34,565 nt of DNA from Acidobacteria bacterium UBA2161 (GTDB lineage Bacteria; Acidobacteriota; Vicinamibacteria; Vicinamibacterales; UBA823): assembly GCA_002328835.1 (NCBI GenBank), contig DCWN01000040.1, positions 52,555 through 87,119 of the forward strand, in the 5' to 3' direction. Both the position numbers and the translations under genes were made by a program. Below are positions 1 to 7,654 of this stretch, piece after piece; the stretch's first letter is position 1; every line of letters starts with the position of its first letter. The notes under the pieces are model-generated. The model did no database searches. It had not been told where the DNA came from and worked only from the letters and a program-made list of their open reading frames with translations.

Positions 1-1360
1 GGCGCGGCGTCACGGCCTCCTGAGACGGCACGGGTGGCAACGGCGGGGGCGACGCCGGCGCCGCCGGCACGACCGGCGCGTCGTGCGTCTCGATCGTCGA
101 CGACGGCTGGTCGCTGCCGACCGCCGCCATCGCTTCGCTCAACCGCTTCGCGATGACGCGATCGGGCGCGCTCTCCCCCATCATCACCAGCGCCCGGCGC
201 AGCCGATCGATATGGCTCCCGACGTTGGGTTCGCGCACGGCGAGATCCTCCGAGATGACGCTCGCCTCGAACGCTCGGCCTTCGTGCAGGTACGCCTCGG
301 CCAGGCGCGCCTGAGCCTCGTACAGGCGCTCGTCGAGCCCACCGTCGACACAGACCTCGACGAGGCGCAACAGCGCGGGCGCGAAGTGGGGCGCCACGTC
401 GCCGAACTCCTGCAGCGCCGCGGCCGCGCCGTCCCAGTCCTCCGCGCCGAGCAGGAGATCCGCCACGGCCTCGAAGCAGACAAAGCCCGCCGCCGCGTCG
501 GCTGCGCCGGCCCGTCGACCGACCTCCAGGACGCGCGGGCGTTCATCGCTCGATGCGGCGAGCTGCGCGGCCACGTCGGCGTGGCCGGCCTTCAACTGCA
601 ACTCGAGAAACATCGCGAGGAGTGCCGGGTCGTCGCCCGCCACTTCCCGCGTGAGGTACTCCCCGGCGGCAGCCACGTCCCCGCTGGCCAGCACCGCTCG
701 CGCCAGGGCACCGCGGACGTTCGTGCTCTCCGGATCGAACCGGGCCGCCTCGCGCAGCGCGGCCAGCGCTTCGGTGCCCTGGCCCGTCTCGGTGAACTCG
801 TCCGCCAGCTCGGTCATCCGCTCGACGGCCTTGTCACGCTCGCCCATCTCGGCGAGCGCTCGCGTCCCCGCCAGCCGAGCCTCCATGTCGGTCGGATCGA
901 TCGAGCCGAGCTTGATCACGACTTCCATCGCCCCGCGCTGGTCACCCCGCTGGAACCGCTGGTCCCGCACAGCGGTCAGATGTGCCTTGGCGTCGACCAG
1001 CAGCCCTTGGTCGGCGGCGATCTCGCCGAGCCGCAGCCTCGACGTTTCGTCGTCCGGGCGGATGCGGAGAATCTTCTTGTAGAGCGCGACGGCTTTCGGC
1101 AGGAAGCCGTCCTTGAGGAAATGGTCCGCGATGCGCGTGTACTGCTCCGCCGCCTCGGGGATGGAGTTCGACCGAACGTAGAGATCCCCGAGCGCGTTGG
1201 CCGCCGTCCAGTCCTCCGGAAACTGCTCGACGACCTGCTTGTACAGCGCGAGCGCCTCGTCCAGACGGCCCTGGCGGAGCGACTTCTCCGCCTTGCGCAT
1301 GGCGTCGTCGCGATCGAGCGGCTTGTTCTTCGCGCGCCTGAAGAGGTTTCCGGCAGCCAT
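1..1360 (-). CDS. TPR-repeat protein, 3' end beyond the window (partial)
   Basis: The gene starts at ATG 1360 and stays open to the left edge, giving 453 codons without a stop. The N-terminus is MAAGNLFRRAKNKPLDRDDA, followed by helical TPR-like repeats: about residues 20–55 (RQGRLDEALALYKQVVEQFP), then repeats around NSIPEAAEQYTRIADHF and PKAVALYKKILRIRPDDE. More degenerate helical repeats follow. The last visible part (about residues 430–450) is rich in Pro and Ala, like a disordered linker, so another domain may lie outside the window. I see no signal peptide or membrane segment. The start lies 9 nt after the rnhB stop, so it is probably the distal gene of the ffh–rplS–rnhB operon. TPR proteins are generally scaffolds; the partner here is unknown. 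Longer open frames on the opposite strand are GC-driven shadows. Confidence 0.85.
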   Translation of the reverse strand, partial: MAAGNLFRRAKNKPLDRDDAMRKAEKSLRQGRLDEALALYKQVVEQFPEDWTAANALGDLYVRSNSIPEAAEQYTRIADHFLKDGFLPKAVALYKKILRIRPDDETSRLRLGEIAADQGLLVDAKAHLTAVRDQRFQRGDQRGAMEVVIKLGSIDPTDMEARLAGTRALAEMGERDKAVERMTELADEFTETGQGTEALAALREAARFDPESTNVRGALARAVLASGDVAAAGEYLTREVAGDDPALLAMFLELQLKAGHADVAAQLAASSDERPRVLEVGRRAGAADAAAGFVCFEAVADLLLGAEDWDGAAAALQEFGDVAPHFAPALLRLVEVCVDGGLDERLYEAQARLAEAYLHEGRAFEASVISEDLAVREPNVGSHIDRLRRALVMMGESAPDRVIAKRLSEAMAAVGSDQPSSTIETHDAPVVPAAPASPPPLPPVPSQEAVTPR

Positions 1361-1369
1361 GGTCGAACG

Positions 1370-1993
1370 TCAATCCAGCGTATCAAACAGCGACGGCGGT
1401 CGAAACGACTGCCGATGCACTCCCGAGTAGCCGAAACGGCTGACGGCCGCCAGGTGCGCGGCCGTCGCATAGCCCTTGTGTCGGTCGAAGCCGTAGCGCG
1501 GATCGCGATCGTGCAGTTCGCGCATATACCGATCGCGGGTGACCTTGGCGACGATCGAGGCCGCCGCGATGGCGGCGCATCGGCGGTCGCCGCCCACGAC
1601 CCGGCGCTGCGGCAGCGCCAGGCCGTGCAGGCGGAACCCGTCGACCAGCACGAAGTCGGGCAGTGGAACCAGACCCATCACCGCCTCCTGCATCGCGAAC
1701 AGCGTCGCCCGGTGAATGTTCAACTGGTCGATGGTGGCGGGGCTGGCCCAGGCGAGACCCCAGCCTGCGGCGGCGGCGACGATCCGATCGTACAATCGCT
1801 CGCGCGCCGCGGCGGTCAACAGCTTCGAATCGCGAACGCCCGGCACGTGCCGCGCGGGATCGAGCACGACGGCTGCCGTGACGACTGGACCGGCCAGGCA
1901 GCCCCGCCCGACCTCATCGACGCCGGCCACCCGCGCGAATCCCAAACGCCTGACGGCGTTCTCGATCGTCCGGCGCGCGGCGGGTCGGGCCAT
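1370..1993 (-). CDS. rnhB: Ribonuclease HII
   Basis: This 207-residue cytoplasmic endonuclease cleaves the RNA strand of RNA/DNA hybrids and starts removal of misincorporated ribonucleotides. The family signature GVDEVGRG is at residues 24–31, with acidic pair D26/E27. DSKLL follows at 55–59, a third acidic residue D118 lies in LVDG, and the AAASIVAKVTRD block is at 143–154. Length and motif spacing are normal for bacterial RNase HII. It follows rplS after 54 nt, a common arrangement (trmD–rplS–rnhB), and is followed 9 nt later by the TPR gene. Start ATG 1993 gives a normal N-terminal length before the catalytic motif. Confidence 0.97.
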   Translation of the reverse strand: MARPAARRTIENAVRRLGFARVAGVDEVGRGCLAGPVVTAAVVLDPARHVPGVRDSKLLTAAARERLYDRIVAAAAGWGLAWASPATIDQLNIHRATLFAMQEAVMGLVPLPDFVLVDGFRLHGLALPQRRVVGGDRRCAAIAAASIVAKVTRDRYMRELHDRDPRYGFDRHKGYATAAHLAAVSRFGYSGVHRQSFRPPSLFDTLD

Positions 1994-2047
1994 CCGGCGA
2001 TCCTTCGATGGTCGACAGGCGACCGGGCACCGCGCCTGCCGAGAAAC

Positions 2048-2401
2048 TCAGGCCCTGGACTTCGGCTTGCGCTCGCGCATCCGCGCCGCTTTGCCACGCA
2101 GCGCCCGCAGGTAGTACAGCTTCGCCCGGCGGACGCGAGCCGAGCGCACGACGTCGATGCGGTCGATCACGGGCGAGTGGAGGGGGAAGATCCGCTCGAC
2201 ACCCTGCCCGAACGACACCTTGCGAACCGTGAACGATGCGCGAGCGCCGCCCCGCTTCTGACCGATCACTACACCCTCGAACACCTGGACGCGTTCCTTG
2301 TCGCCCTCGCGGACCTTGACGTGGACTCGCACGGTGTCGCCCGACCGCATGGCCGGACGCTCCGTCAGCTGCCCCTGCTCGATGGCTTCAATCGTGTTCA
2401 T
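2048..2401 (-). CDS. rplS: 50S ribosomal protein L19
   Basis: This 117-residue basic protein sits at the 30S–50S interface of the large subunit. The family core is clear: an early RSGDTVRVHVKVREG strand segment, then VQVFEGVVIGQKRGG, SFTVRKVSFGQGVERIFPLH and SPVIDRIDVV, ending in a very basic tail (KAARMRERKPKSRA). The ATG at 2401 overlaps the trmD stop by 4 nt (ATGA), so translation is probably coupled to trmD. It belongs to the rpsP–khpA–rimM–trmD–rplS block found in many bacteria. Confidence 0.98.
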   Translation of the reverse strand: MNTIEAIEQGQLTERPAMRSGDTVRVHVKVREGDKERVQVFEGVVIGQKRGGARASFTVRKVSFGQGVERIFPLHSPVIDRIDVVRSARVRRAKLYYLRALRGKAARMRERKPKSRA

Positions 2402-3150
2402 GCACCCGCCTCCTTCTCCCGTTCCGTCAACAACTCTTGCAAGATGGCACGTTCCTCGTCGTCGAGCGAGGCCTGCGCGAGCAGGTCAGGCCGACGATCC
2501 AGCGTTCGTCGGACCGCCTCGCGCTTGCGCCATCGGGCAATGTCCTGATGGTGCCCCGACAGCAGTGTCGCCGGCACTTTCAACTTGCGCACTTCCGCGG
2601 GCCGCGTGTACTGCGGGAAGTCCAGCAATCCGCGTACGAACGATTCGTGTTCGACCGACTCCGCGTCGCCCACCACGCCGGGAACCAGCCGCGCCACGGC
2701 ATCCACGATGACCAGCGCCGGTAGTTCCCCACCCGTCAAGACGTAGTCTCCGATCGAGAGTTCTTCAGTGACGATGCCCTCGCGCACGCGCTCGTCGACA
2801 CCTTCATAGCGACCGCACAGCACCGTGAGGTGTGACAGCCGGCTAAGCCGGTCGGCATCGCCATGCGCGAACCGCTTCCCTTGAGGCGAGGTTAACACCA
2901 CGGCGTCGGGGCGGCCCGAATCCGCTTCAATCGCGTCGATCGCCCGAAAGAGTGGCTCTGACTTGAGCACCATCCCCGGTCCACCGCCGTACGGCACGTC
3001 GTCGACGGATCGATGACGGTCGTCCGTGTACTCTCGCAAGTCTTGCACCTGCACATCCACGAGACCCGCGTCGATCGCGCGGCGCACCATGCCTTCCTGC
3101 AGCATCGCGGTGACCGTGGCTGGAAAGATCGTGACGATGTCGATTCTCAT
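2398..3150 (-). CDS. trmD: tRNA (guanine-N1)-methyltransferase TrmD
   Basis: The 250-residue SPOUT-fold enzyme transfers methyl from S-adenosylmethionine to N1 of G37 in tRNAs, preventing +1 frameshifting. It starts with the typical MRIDIVTIFP. Family blocks follow: DDVPYGGGPGMV, VLTSPQGKRF, LCGRYEGVDERV and the knot segment SIGDYVLTGGELPALVIVDA, then SFVRGLLDFPQYTRP and the C-terminal helical domain (GHHQDIARWRKREA). Length is normal. Its start overlaps the rimM stop by 4 nt and its stop overlaps the rplS start by 4 nt, so the three genes form a coupled translation unit. Confidence 0.98.
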   Translation of the reverse strand: MRIDIVTIFPATVTAMLQEGMVRRAIDAGLVDVQVQDLREYTDDRHRSVDDVPYGGGPGMVLKSEPLFRAIDAIEADSGRPDAVVLTSPQGKRFAHGDADRLSRLSHLTVLCGRYEGVDERVREGIVTEELSIGDYVLTGGELPALVIVDAVARLVPGVVGDAESVEHESFVRGLLDFPQYTRPAEVRKLKVPATLLSGHHQDIARWRKREAVRRTLDRRPDLLAQASLDDEERAILQELLTEREKEAGA

Positions 3151-3722
3151 CGCCCGCTCCGGCTGCGCTTCGTGACGTTCAACTCCAGCAGCCCGTCCGG
3201 CGGCTCGATCTCGATCGTGCGAGTCTCGGTGTCCACCCGTCGGCAGATCTCCGCCGCCAAGGGCACGAGAATCTCGCCGGTCGACGTGCGTACGACCAGC
3301 ACGCTACCGTCCGCCGCACCCTGCACCGCCGCCACCGACCCGACAGGCGTGCCATCGCAGGTCTGGACCGCGCAGCCGACCAGGTCGTGATGGTAGAACG
3401 TCCCGGGCGGTAGCTCCTGCAGCGCGCCCAGCGGCACGCGCAACTCGGCACCAATCAGGGATTCCGCCGCCTCGATGGTCGCGATGCCTTCCAGCGCCAG
3501 AATCGGGCGCCCGTGGTGAAACCGGACCGACGCGACCGTGACCGGGTCGCTCTGCCCAGCCCGGCAGGCGTCCATCACCGCGCCCACCCTGAAGCGATCG
3601 ACGGGAAAATCGGTCTCGGGATTGACCACCAGTTGCCCTCGGAGCCCGTGGGTCCTGGCGATCCGGCCCACCACGGCGCTCCCACCCAGCCGGTCGTCAC
3701 TGCTCGTCATCCGGTGGCCCAT
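3147..3722 (-). CDS. rimM: 16S rRNA processing protein RimM
   Basis: RimM is a 30S assembly factor that binds S19 and helps maturation of the 3' domain of 16S rRNA. Residues about 15–90 are the RimM N domain (VVGRIARTHGLRGQLVVNPE...). Residues about 95–185 are the PRC-barrel (GTFYHHDLVGCAVQTCDG... then EILVPLAAEICRRVD). Start choice is uncertain. I take ATG 3722, which has GGAG seven bases upstream; GTG 3725 and ATG 3710 are in-frame alternatives. All three overlap the end of khpA, and the stop overlaps trmD by 4 nt. Confidence 0.93.
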   Translation of the reverse strand: MGHRMTSSDDRLGGSAVVGRIARTHGLRGQLVVNPETDFPVDRFRVGAVMDACRAGQSDPVTVASVRFHHGRPILALEGIATIEAAESLIGAELRVPLGALQELPPGTFYHHDLVGCAVQTCDGTPVGSVAAVQGAADGSVLVVRTSTGEILVPLAAEICRRVDTETRTIEIEPPDGLLELNVTKRSRSGR

Positions 3723-3957
3723 CACGGAACTCCACCGTTACCTGCAGCCCTTCGGACTCGGCGGCCGCCGACGCCAGTTCCCGGACCGCCGCGGCCGTAC
3801 GCCCGCGGCGCCCGATCAGCCGCCCCAGGTCGCCGGGCGCCGTGAACAGCTCGATCCGGGACGCACCTCGGTGGCTCGACTCCGAGACACGCACCTCGTC
3901 GGGCACCTCCGCGAGCGCCTTCGCCACGACTTCGACCACGGCCCGCGCGCGACTCAC
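3697..3957 (-). CDS. khpA: KH-domain RNA-binding protein (KhpA/YlqC family)
   Basis: An 86-residue protein made of one type II KH domain. The RNA-binding GxxG loop is the GRRG in GDLGRLIGRRGRT (about residues 48–60), followed by helix AAAVRELASAAAESEG and the strand LQVTVEFRDG. In other bacteria KhpA works with KhpB and affects small-RNA binding and cell division or elongation. The start is GTG 3957, not the long upstream open frame. GTGA overlaps the rpsP stop by 4 nt, the usual rpsP–khpA arrangement, and the resulting length is normal for the family. Confidence 0.93.
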   Translation of the reverse strand: MSRARAVVEVVAKALAEVPDEVRVSESSHRGASRIELFTAPGDLGRLIGRRGRTAAAVRELASAAAESEGLQVTVEFRDGPPDDEQ

Positions 3958-4232
3958 GATGTCGCGACTTCGCCGGCCACCGCCGGCGCCTCGGCTGCGG
4001 CCGGATGCCTGCCCATCAGTGTCCGAACCGTGTCGGACGGACGCGCGCCGCGGCCCAGCCAGTGCGCCAACCGCTCGCGATTCACTTCGACCGTTTCCGG
4101 ATCGGTTCTCGGATTGTAGTAGCCGAGAATCTCGACGAACCGACCGTCGGTCGCCTTCGCCGAATCGCAGACGACGACCCGATAGAACGGCTGCTTCTTC
4201 GCTCCCACTCGACGCAAACGAATCGCCAACAT
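3954..4232 (-). CDS. rpsP: 30S ribosomal protein S16
   Basis: A 92-residue S16 starting at MLAIRLRRVGAKKQPFYRVV, the universal N-terminus of the family. The RFVEILGYYNPRT segment and the ERLAHWLGRGARPSDTVRTL helix follow, ending in a short Ala-rich tail. ATG 4232 is chosen over longer in-frame starts because the protein begins exactly where the family begins and a strong AAGGAAGGG Shine–Dalgarno lies upstream. It sits 64 nt downstream of ffh, with a hairpin in the spacer, and overlaps khpA by 4 nt. Confidence 0.97.
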   Translation of the reverse strand: MLAIRLRRVGAKKQPFYRVVVCDSAKATDGRFVEILGYYNPRTDPETVEVNRERLAHWLGRGARPSDTVRTLMGRHPAAAEAPAVAGEVATS

Positions 4233-4271
4233 GCGAACAATCCCTTCCTTGCTCTCTACGACCGCGCACTC

Positions 4272-4287
4272 CCGCCCCTCGGGGCGG
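4272..4287 (-). other. ffh–rpsP intergenic hairpin
   Basis: A perfect 7-bp inverted repeat (CCGCCCC, two-base loop, GGGGCGG) lies between the ffh stop and the rpsP Shine–Dalgarno. There is no T-tract, so a complete terminator is unlikely. It may be an mRNA-processing or stability hairpin separating ffh from the ribosomal-protein part of the transcript; that role is inference. Confidence 0.5.
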
Positions 4288-4296
4288 CCACCACCG

Positions 4297-5670
4297 TCAC
4301 CGACCTCCGAACTGTCCCATGAGCTGCGCCATCCCAGGCCCGCTGGCGCGCCGCCCCCGGCGACCCGCCTTCCCTTTCGAGCCGGCACCGCCCACCGCTC
4401 GCAGCATCTTGCGCATCGCCACGAACTGCTTCAACACACGATTCACTTGCTCGACGGAGCGACCGCTCCCGCGGGCAATCCGCCGGCGGCGACTGCCGTC
4501 GATCACCTGATGGTGCCGTCGCTCGTGACGCGTCATCGAGCTGATGATCGCCTCGACGAGCGTGAGCTGGCCTTCGTCCAGCTCGCCGGCACCGGCCGCG
4601 GCCTGCCCCATCCCCGGAATCAGACCAGCCAACTGCTCGAGCGGTCCCATGCGTCGCACGGCCTGGAGCTGATCCCGAAAGTCCTCCAGCGTGAACTCGT
4701 TGCGACGAATCTTCCGCTCGAGCTGGGCCGCGTCCGCCTGAGACACCGCGGCCTCGGCCTTCTCGACCAACGAGAGCACGTCGCCCATCCCGAGGATGCG
4801 CGACACGACGCGGTCGCCCTGAAACGCTTCGAGGTCCTCGAGCCGCTCGCCGCTGCCAACGAATGCAATCGGCACGCCCACGACGGACACGACCGACAGC
4901 GCCGCGCCACCGCGAGCGTCGCCGTCGGTCTTGCTCAACACGACGCCCGACACCCCGACGCGGCGATTGAACTCGCCCGCGCTCTTGATGGCATCCTGGC
5001 CGGTCATCGCGTCGGCCACGTAGAGCTGGTCGCACGGCTCGGCCGCCGCCTTGATCGCTTCGAGCTCTGTCATGAGCTCGTCGTCGACGTGGAGCCGGCC
5101 GGCCGTGTCGACGATGACCACATCGCAACCGACTCGGTCGGCCTCGACGATCGCCCCTTGCGCGCGTGCGACCGGGTCGAGCTCGCCGGCCGGGTCGTGC
5201 ACCCGGACCGATGCCTGCTCCGCCAGCACCGATAGCTGGTCGATCGCCGCCGGCCGCCGGACGTCGGTCGACACCAGGAGCGGATACCGCCCCCGCGACG
5301 ACATCCACCGCGCCAGCTTTGCCGCCGCCGTGGTCTTGCCCGACCCCTGCAGTCCGAGTAGCATCACCACGCCACCGTCGGCGCTTGCCGCCTCGACCTG
5401 CCCGGGTTCCCCGAACAGCGCCAGCATCTCGTCGCGAACGATCTTGACGACCTGCTGCGCCGGCGTGAGGCTACTCAGCACGCCGCGCTCGACCGCCCGA
5501 TCGCGAACGCGGTCGACGAACGCCTTGACGACCTTGAAATTGACGTCGGCCTCGAGCAGCGCCAGCCGGATCTCACGAAGCGTGGCCTCGACCAGCTCGG
5601 GTGTCAGCCGGGGTTCGCTGCGCAGCGACTTCAGCGCATCCTGCAGACGGCCACCGAGCGATTCGAACAT
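4297..5670 (-). CDS. ffh: Signal recognition particle protein Ffh (SRP54)
   Basis: The 457-residue GTPase of the signal recognition particle binds signal sequences and 4.5S RNA and delivers ribosomes to FtsY. The N domain is at 1–about 90. The G domain has the P-loop GLQGSGKTT at 106–114, DTAGRLHVD, and TKTDGDARGG. The M domain starts around residue 295 (SRILGMGDVLSLVEKAE) and carries the RNA-binding stretch IDGSRRRRIARGSG, then EVNRxLKQF-like and Gly/Arg-rich C-terminal segments. Length is normal. It is the first gene after a strong promoter 40 nt upstream and leads the rpsP–rnhB operon. Its receptor gene ftsY lies in the neighbouring operon. Confidence 0.98.
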   Translation of the reverse strand: MFESLGGRLQDALKSLRSEPRLTPELVEATLREIRLALLEADVNFKVVKAFVDRVRDRAVERGVLSSLTPAQQVVKIVRDEMLALFGEPGQVEAASADGGVVMLLGLQGSGKTTAAAKLARWMSSRGRYPLLVSTDVRRPAAIDQLSVLAEQASVRVHDPAGELDPVARAQGAIVEADRVGCDVVIVDTAGRLHVDDELMTELEAIKAAAEPCDQLYVADAMTGQDAIKSAGEFNRRVGVSGVVLSKTDGDARGGAALSVVSVVGVPIAFVGSGERLEDLEAFQGDRVVSRILGMGDVLSLVEKAEAAVSQADAAQLERKIRRNEFTLEDFRDQLQAVRRMGPLEQLAGLIPGMGQAAAGAGELDEGQLTLVEAIISSMTRHERRHHQVIDGSRRRRIARGSGRSVEQVNRVLKQFVAMRKMLRAVGGAGSKGKAGRRGRRASGPGMAQLMGQFGGR

Positions 5671-5712
5671 GTCGCGCTATGATCCCGCTAAGCCACTCAG
5701 ACGCAAACGCTT

Positions 5713-5742
5713 ATCGTAGCCCAGCCTGTCACGGACTGTCAA
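5713..5742 (-). promoter_or_regulatory. Sigma-70 promoter of the ffh–rpsP–rnhB operon
   Basis: Read on the minus strand, TTGACA (5742–5737, consensus −35) and TACGAT (5718–5713, four of six −10 matches) are separated by 18 nt. The predicted start is near 5706, leaving a leader of about 35 nt before ffh. It sits between the ribBA stop and ffh, separating the two minus-strand operons. Confidence 0.72.
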
Positions 5743-5794
5743 CGAACCGCCGCCAGGCGCACCGCCGCGACGGCCGAACACCGGCTGCGGAGGG

Positions 5795-7039
5795 TCAGGA
5801 CGAGCGGCGCCCGGCACCTACGTGCTCGACCGACTCGGCGTCGCCGCCGGTGTCGAACGGAATCGACTCCACGATGGAGAGGCCGTAGCCCTCCAACCCG
5901 ACGAATCGACGGGGGTGGTTGGTCACAATGCGCATCGAACGAACGCCGAGATCGCCCAGGATCTGCGCGCCGATCCCGTAGTCCCGCTGATCCGGAGCCA
6001 CACCGACCTGCGCGTTCGCTTCCGCCGTGTCGACGCCCTGATCCTGGAGCTCGTAGGCACGAATCTGATTGGCGAGCGTCAAGCCCTGGCTGTCCTGATT
6101 GAGATAGAGCAGCACGCCGCGGGGCTCCTGAGCCACGCGCGCCAGGCCGGCCTGCAGCTGCTGCCCGCACGGACAGCGTGTGGAATGAAACACGTCACCC
6201 GTGAGGCAGCGGGCGTGCACGCGCACGACGACGGCCTCACCGTCGCCGACCTCGCCGCGCACCATCGCCACGTGAGTCTCCTTGCCGATGACGTTCTCGT
6301 AGGCCACCACCTGGAACTCACCGAATTCGGTCGGGAGCTTCGCCGCCGCGATGCGCCGCACGAGCCGCTCGGTGCGCATCCGGTACTTGATCAGATCCGC
6401 GATCGTGATCATCGGCAGATCGTGCTGACGCGCGAACCTCGCCAGCTCGGGCACCCGCGCCATCGTCCCGTCGTCGTTCATGATCTCGCAGATGACGCCC
6501 GCCGGGTTCAGACCGGCGATCCGCGCGAGGTCGACCGCCGCCTCGGTCTGCCCGGCACGGACGAGCACGCCGCCCGGGCGGGAACGTAGCGGAAACATAT
6601 GCCCCGGCCTGGCCAGGTCCGCCGGCCGCGTCTCCGGGTCCATCGCCACCTGCACGGTGGCCGCGCGATCGCCCGCCGAGATGCCCGTGCTCGTGAACTC
6701 CTTCGCTTCGATCGACACGCAAAAGGCCGTGTCGAACCGCGCGGTGTTCTGACGCACCATCAGCGGAATGTCGAGCTCGTCGAGGCGCTCGGTGGTCATC
6801 GGCAGGCAGATCAACCCGCGCCCGTAACGCGCCATGAAGTTGATCGCCTCGGGCGTGATCTTGTCGGCGGCGATCGTCAGGTCGCCTTCGTTCTCCCGGT
6901 CCTCGTCGTCGACGACGATGATCATCCGACCGGCCTGAATCGCATCGACGGCATCCTCGATCGCCGTGAACACACCAGCCCCCGCACGGCGAGCGACCTT
7001 CAACTCGCCGGCCCGATTGCGTGGCTCACGTTTCGCCAT
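5795..7039 (-). CDS. ribBA: Bifunctional DHBP synthase / GTP cyclohydrolase II-like protein (RibBA)
   Basis: A 414-residue two-domain protein. Residues about 22–225 are 3,4-dihydroxy-2-butanone-4-phosphate synthase (RibB), with intact DDEDRENEGDL (44–54), ARPGHMFPLR (143–152) and EIMNDDGTM. Residues about 232–400 are a GTP cyclohydrolase II-like domain. Its zinc cysteines C278, C289 and C291 are present, as is R352 in QRDY, the equivalent of the E. coli catalytic Arg128. The GTP-binding loop, normally QEGRG, reads QDSQG (315–319), and the segment before the first zinc Cys is VHAR instead of VHSE. The first activity looks intact; the second may be altered or lost. It follows ribE by 12 nt; ribH is not in this window. 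Confidence 0.93.
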   Translation of the reverse strand: MAKREPRNRAGELKVARRAGAGVFTAIEDAVDAIQAGRMIIVVDDEDRENEGDLTIAADKITPEAINFMARYGRGLICLPMTTERLDELDIPLMVRQNTARFDTAFCVSIEAKEFTSTGISAGDRAATVQVAMDPETRPADLARPGHMFPLRSRPGGVLVRAGQTEAAVDLARIAGLNPAGVICEIMNDDGTMARVPELARFARQHDLPMITIADLIKYRMRTERLVRRIAAAKLPTEFGEFQVVAYENVIGKETHVAMVRGEVGDGEAVVVRVHARCLTGDVFHSTRCPCGQQLQAGLARVAQEPRGVLLYLNQDSQGLTLANQIRAYELQDQGVDTAEANAQVGVAPDQRDYGIGAQILGDLGVRSMRIVTNHPRRFVGLEGYGLSIVESIPFDTGGDAESVEHVGAGRRSS

Positions 7040-7051
7040 CGTCTACCTGCC

Positions 7052-7654
7052 TCACCCGGCGCCCGGCGCCGCAACCTCCAGCGCCCGGACGACGTACTTC
7101 CCCAGGATATCGCATTCGAGATTCACCGTGTCGCCCTCGCGATACCGCCCGAAGGTGGTCTGCTCCCACGTGAAGGGGATGATCTGCACGTCGAAGGTCT
7201 CCGTGTCCAGCGCCGCGATGGTCAGGCTGACGCCGTCCACCGCAATGGAACCCCGCGACACCAGATAGGCGGCCAGGCTCGTCGGGTACGCCAGGCGCAC
7301 GCGGTGATACTCGGCTTCCGGCAGGATCGCTTGGACATGGCCGGTGGCGTCCACATGACCTTGCACGAAGTGTCCGCCCAACCGTGCGTCCGCACGCATC
7401 GGCCGCTCCAGGTTGACGCGATGGCCCGCCGCGAGCCCCCCCAGCGCAGTGACCCTGGCCGTCTCCGGCGAGATCTCGGCCTCGAATCCCGCATCGCCGA
7501 CCTCCACGACCGTCAAGCAGACGCCGTTGGTCGCAATGCTGTCGCCCAGGGTGAGTTCCCCCACCAGATCGGTGTCGACACACAGCCGGAACCCTTCGGC
7601 GGTGGGCGCCATCGATCGCACGGTTCCTGTCGACTCAATCAGTCCGGTGAACAT
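7052..7654 (-). CDS. ribE: Riboflavin synthase alpha chain
   Basis: This 200-residue enzyme dismutates two 6,7-dimethyl-8-ribityllumazine molecules into riboflavin and a pyrimidine. It begins with the diagnostic MFTGLIESTGTV at ATG 7654; longer in-frame starts are not needed. Two homologous lumazine-binding domains are visible: the first with SIATNGVCLTVVEV and the second starting near GGHFVQGHVDATG and containing SIAVDGVSLTIA. Length is normal. Its start overlaps the end of ribD by 20 nt, so translation is probably coupled. Confidence 0.97.
   Translation of the reverse strand: MFTGLIESTGTVRSMAPTAEGFRLCVDTDLVGELTLGDSIATNGVCLTVVEVGDAGFEAEISPETARVTALGGLAAGHRVNLERPMRADARLGGHFVQGHVDATGHVQAILPEAEYHRVRLAYPTSLAAYLVSRGSIAVDGVSLTIAALDTETFDVQIIPFTWEQTTFGRYREGDTVNLECDILGKYVVRALEVAAPGAG

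Noticed and set aside
83..2548. 821-codon plus-strand open frame
   Set aside because: It lies opposite the TPR gene, rnhB and rplS, is Arg-rich without domains, and crosses several genes on the other strand. GC-rich codon bias removes stops from that frame.
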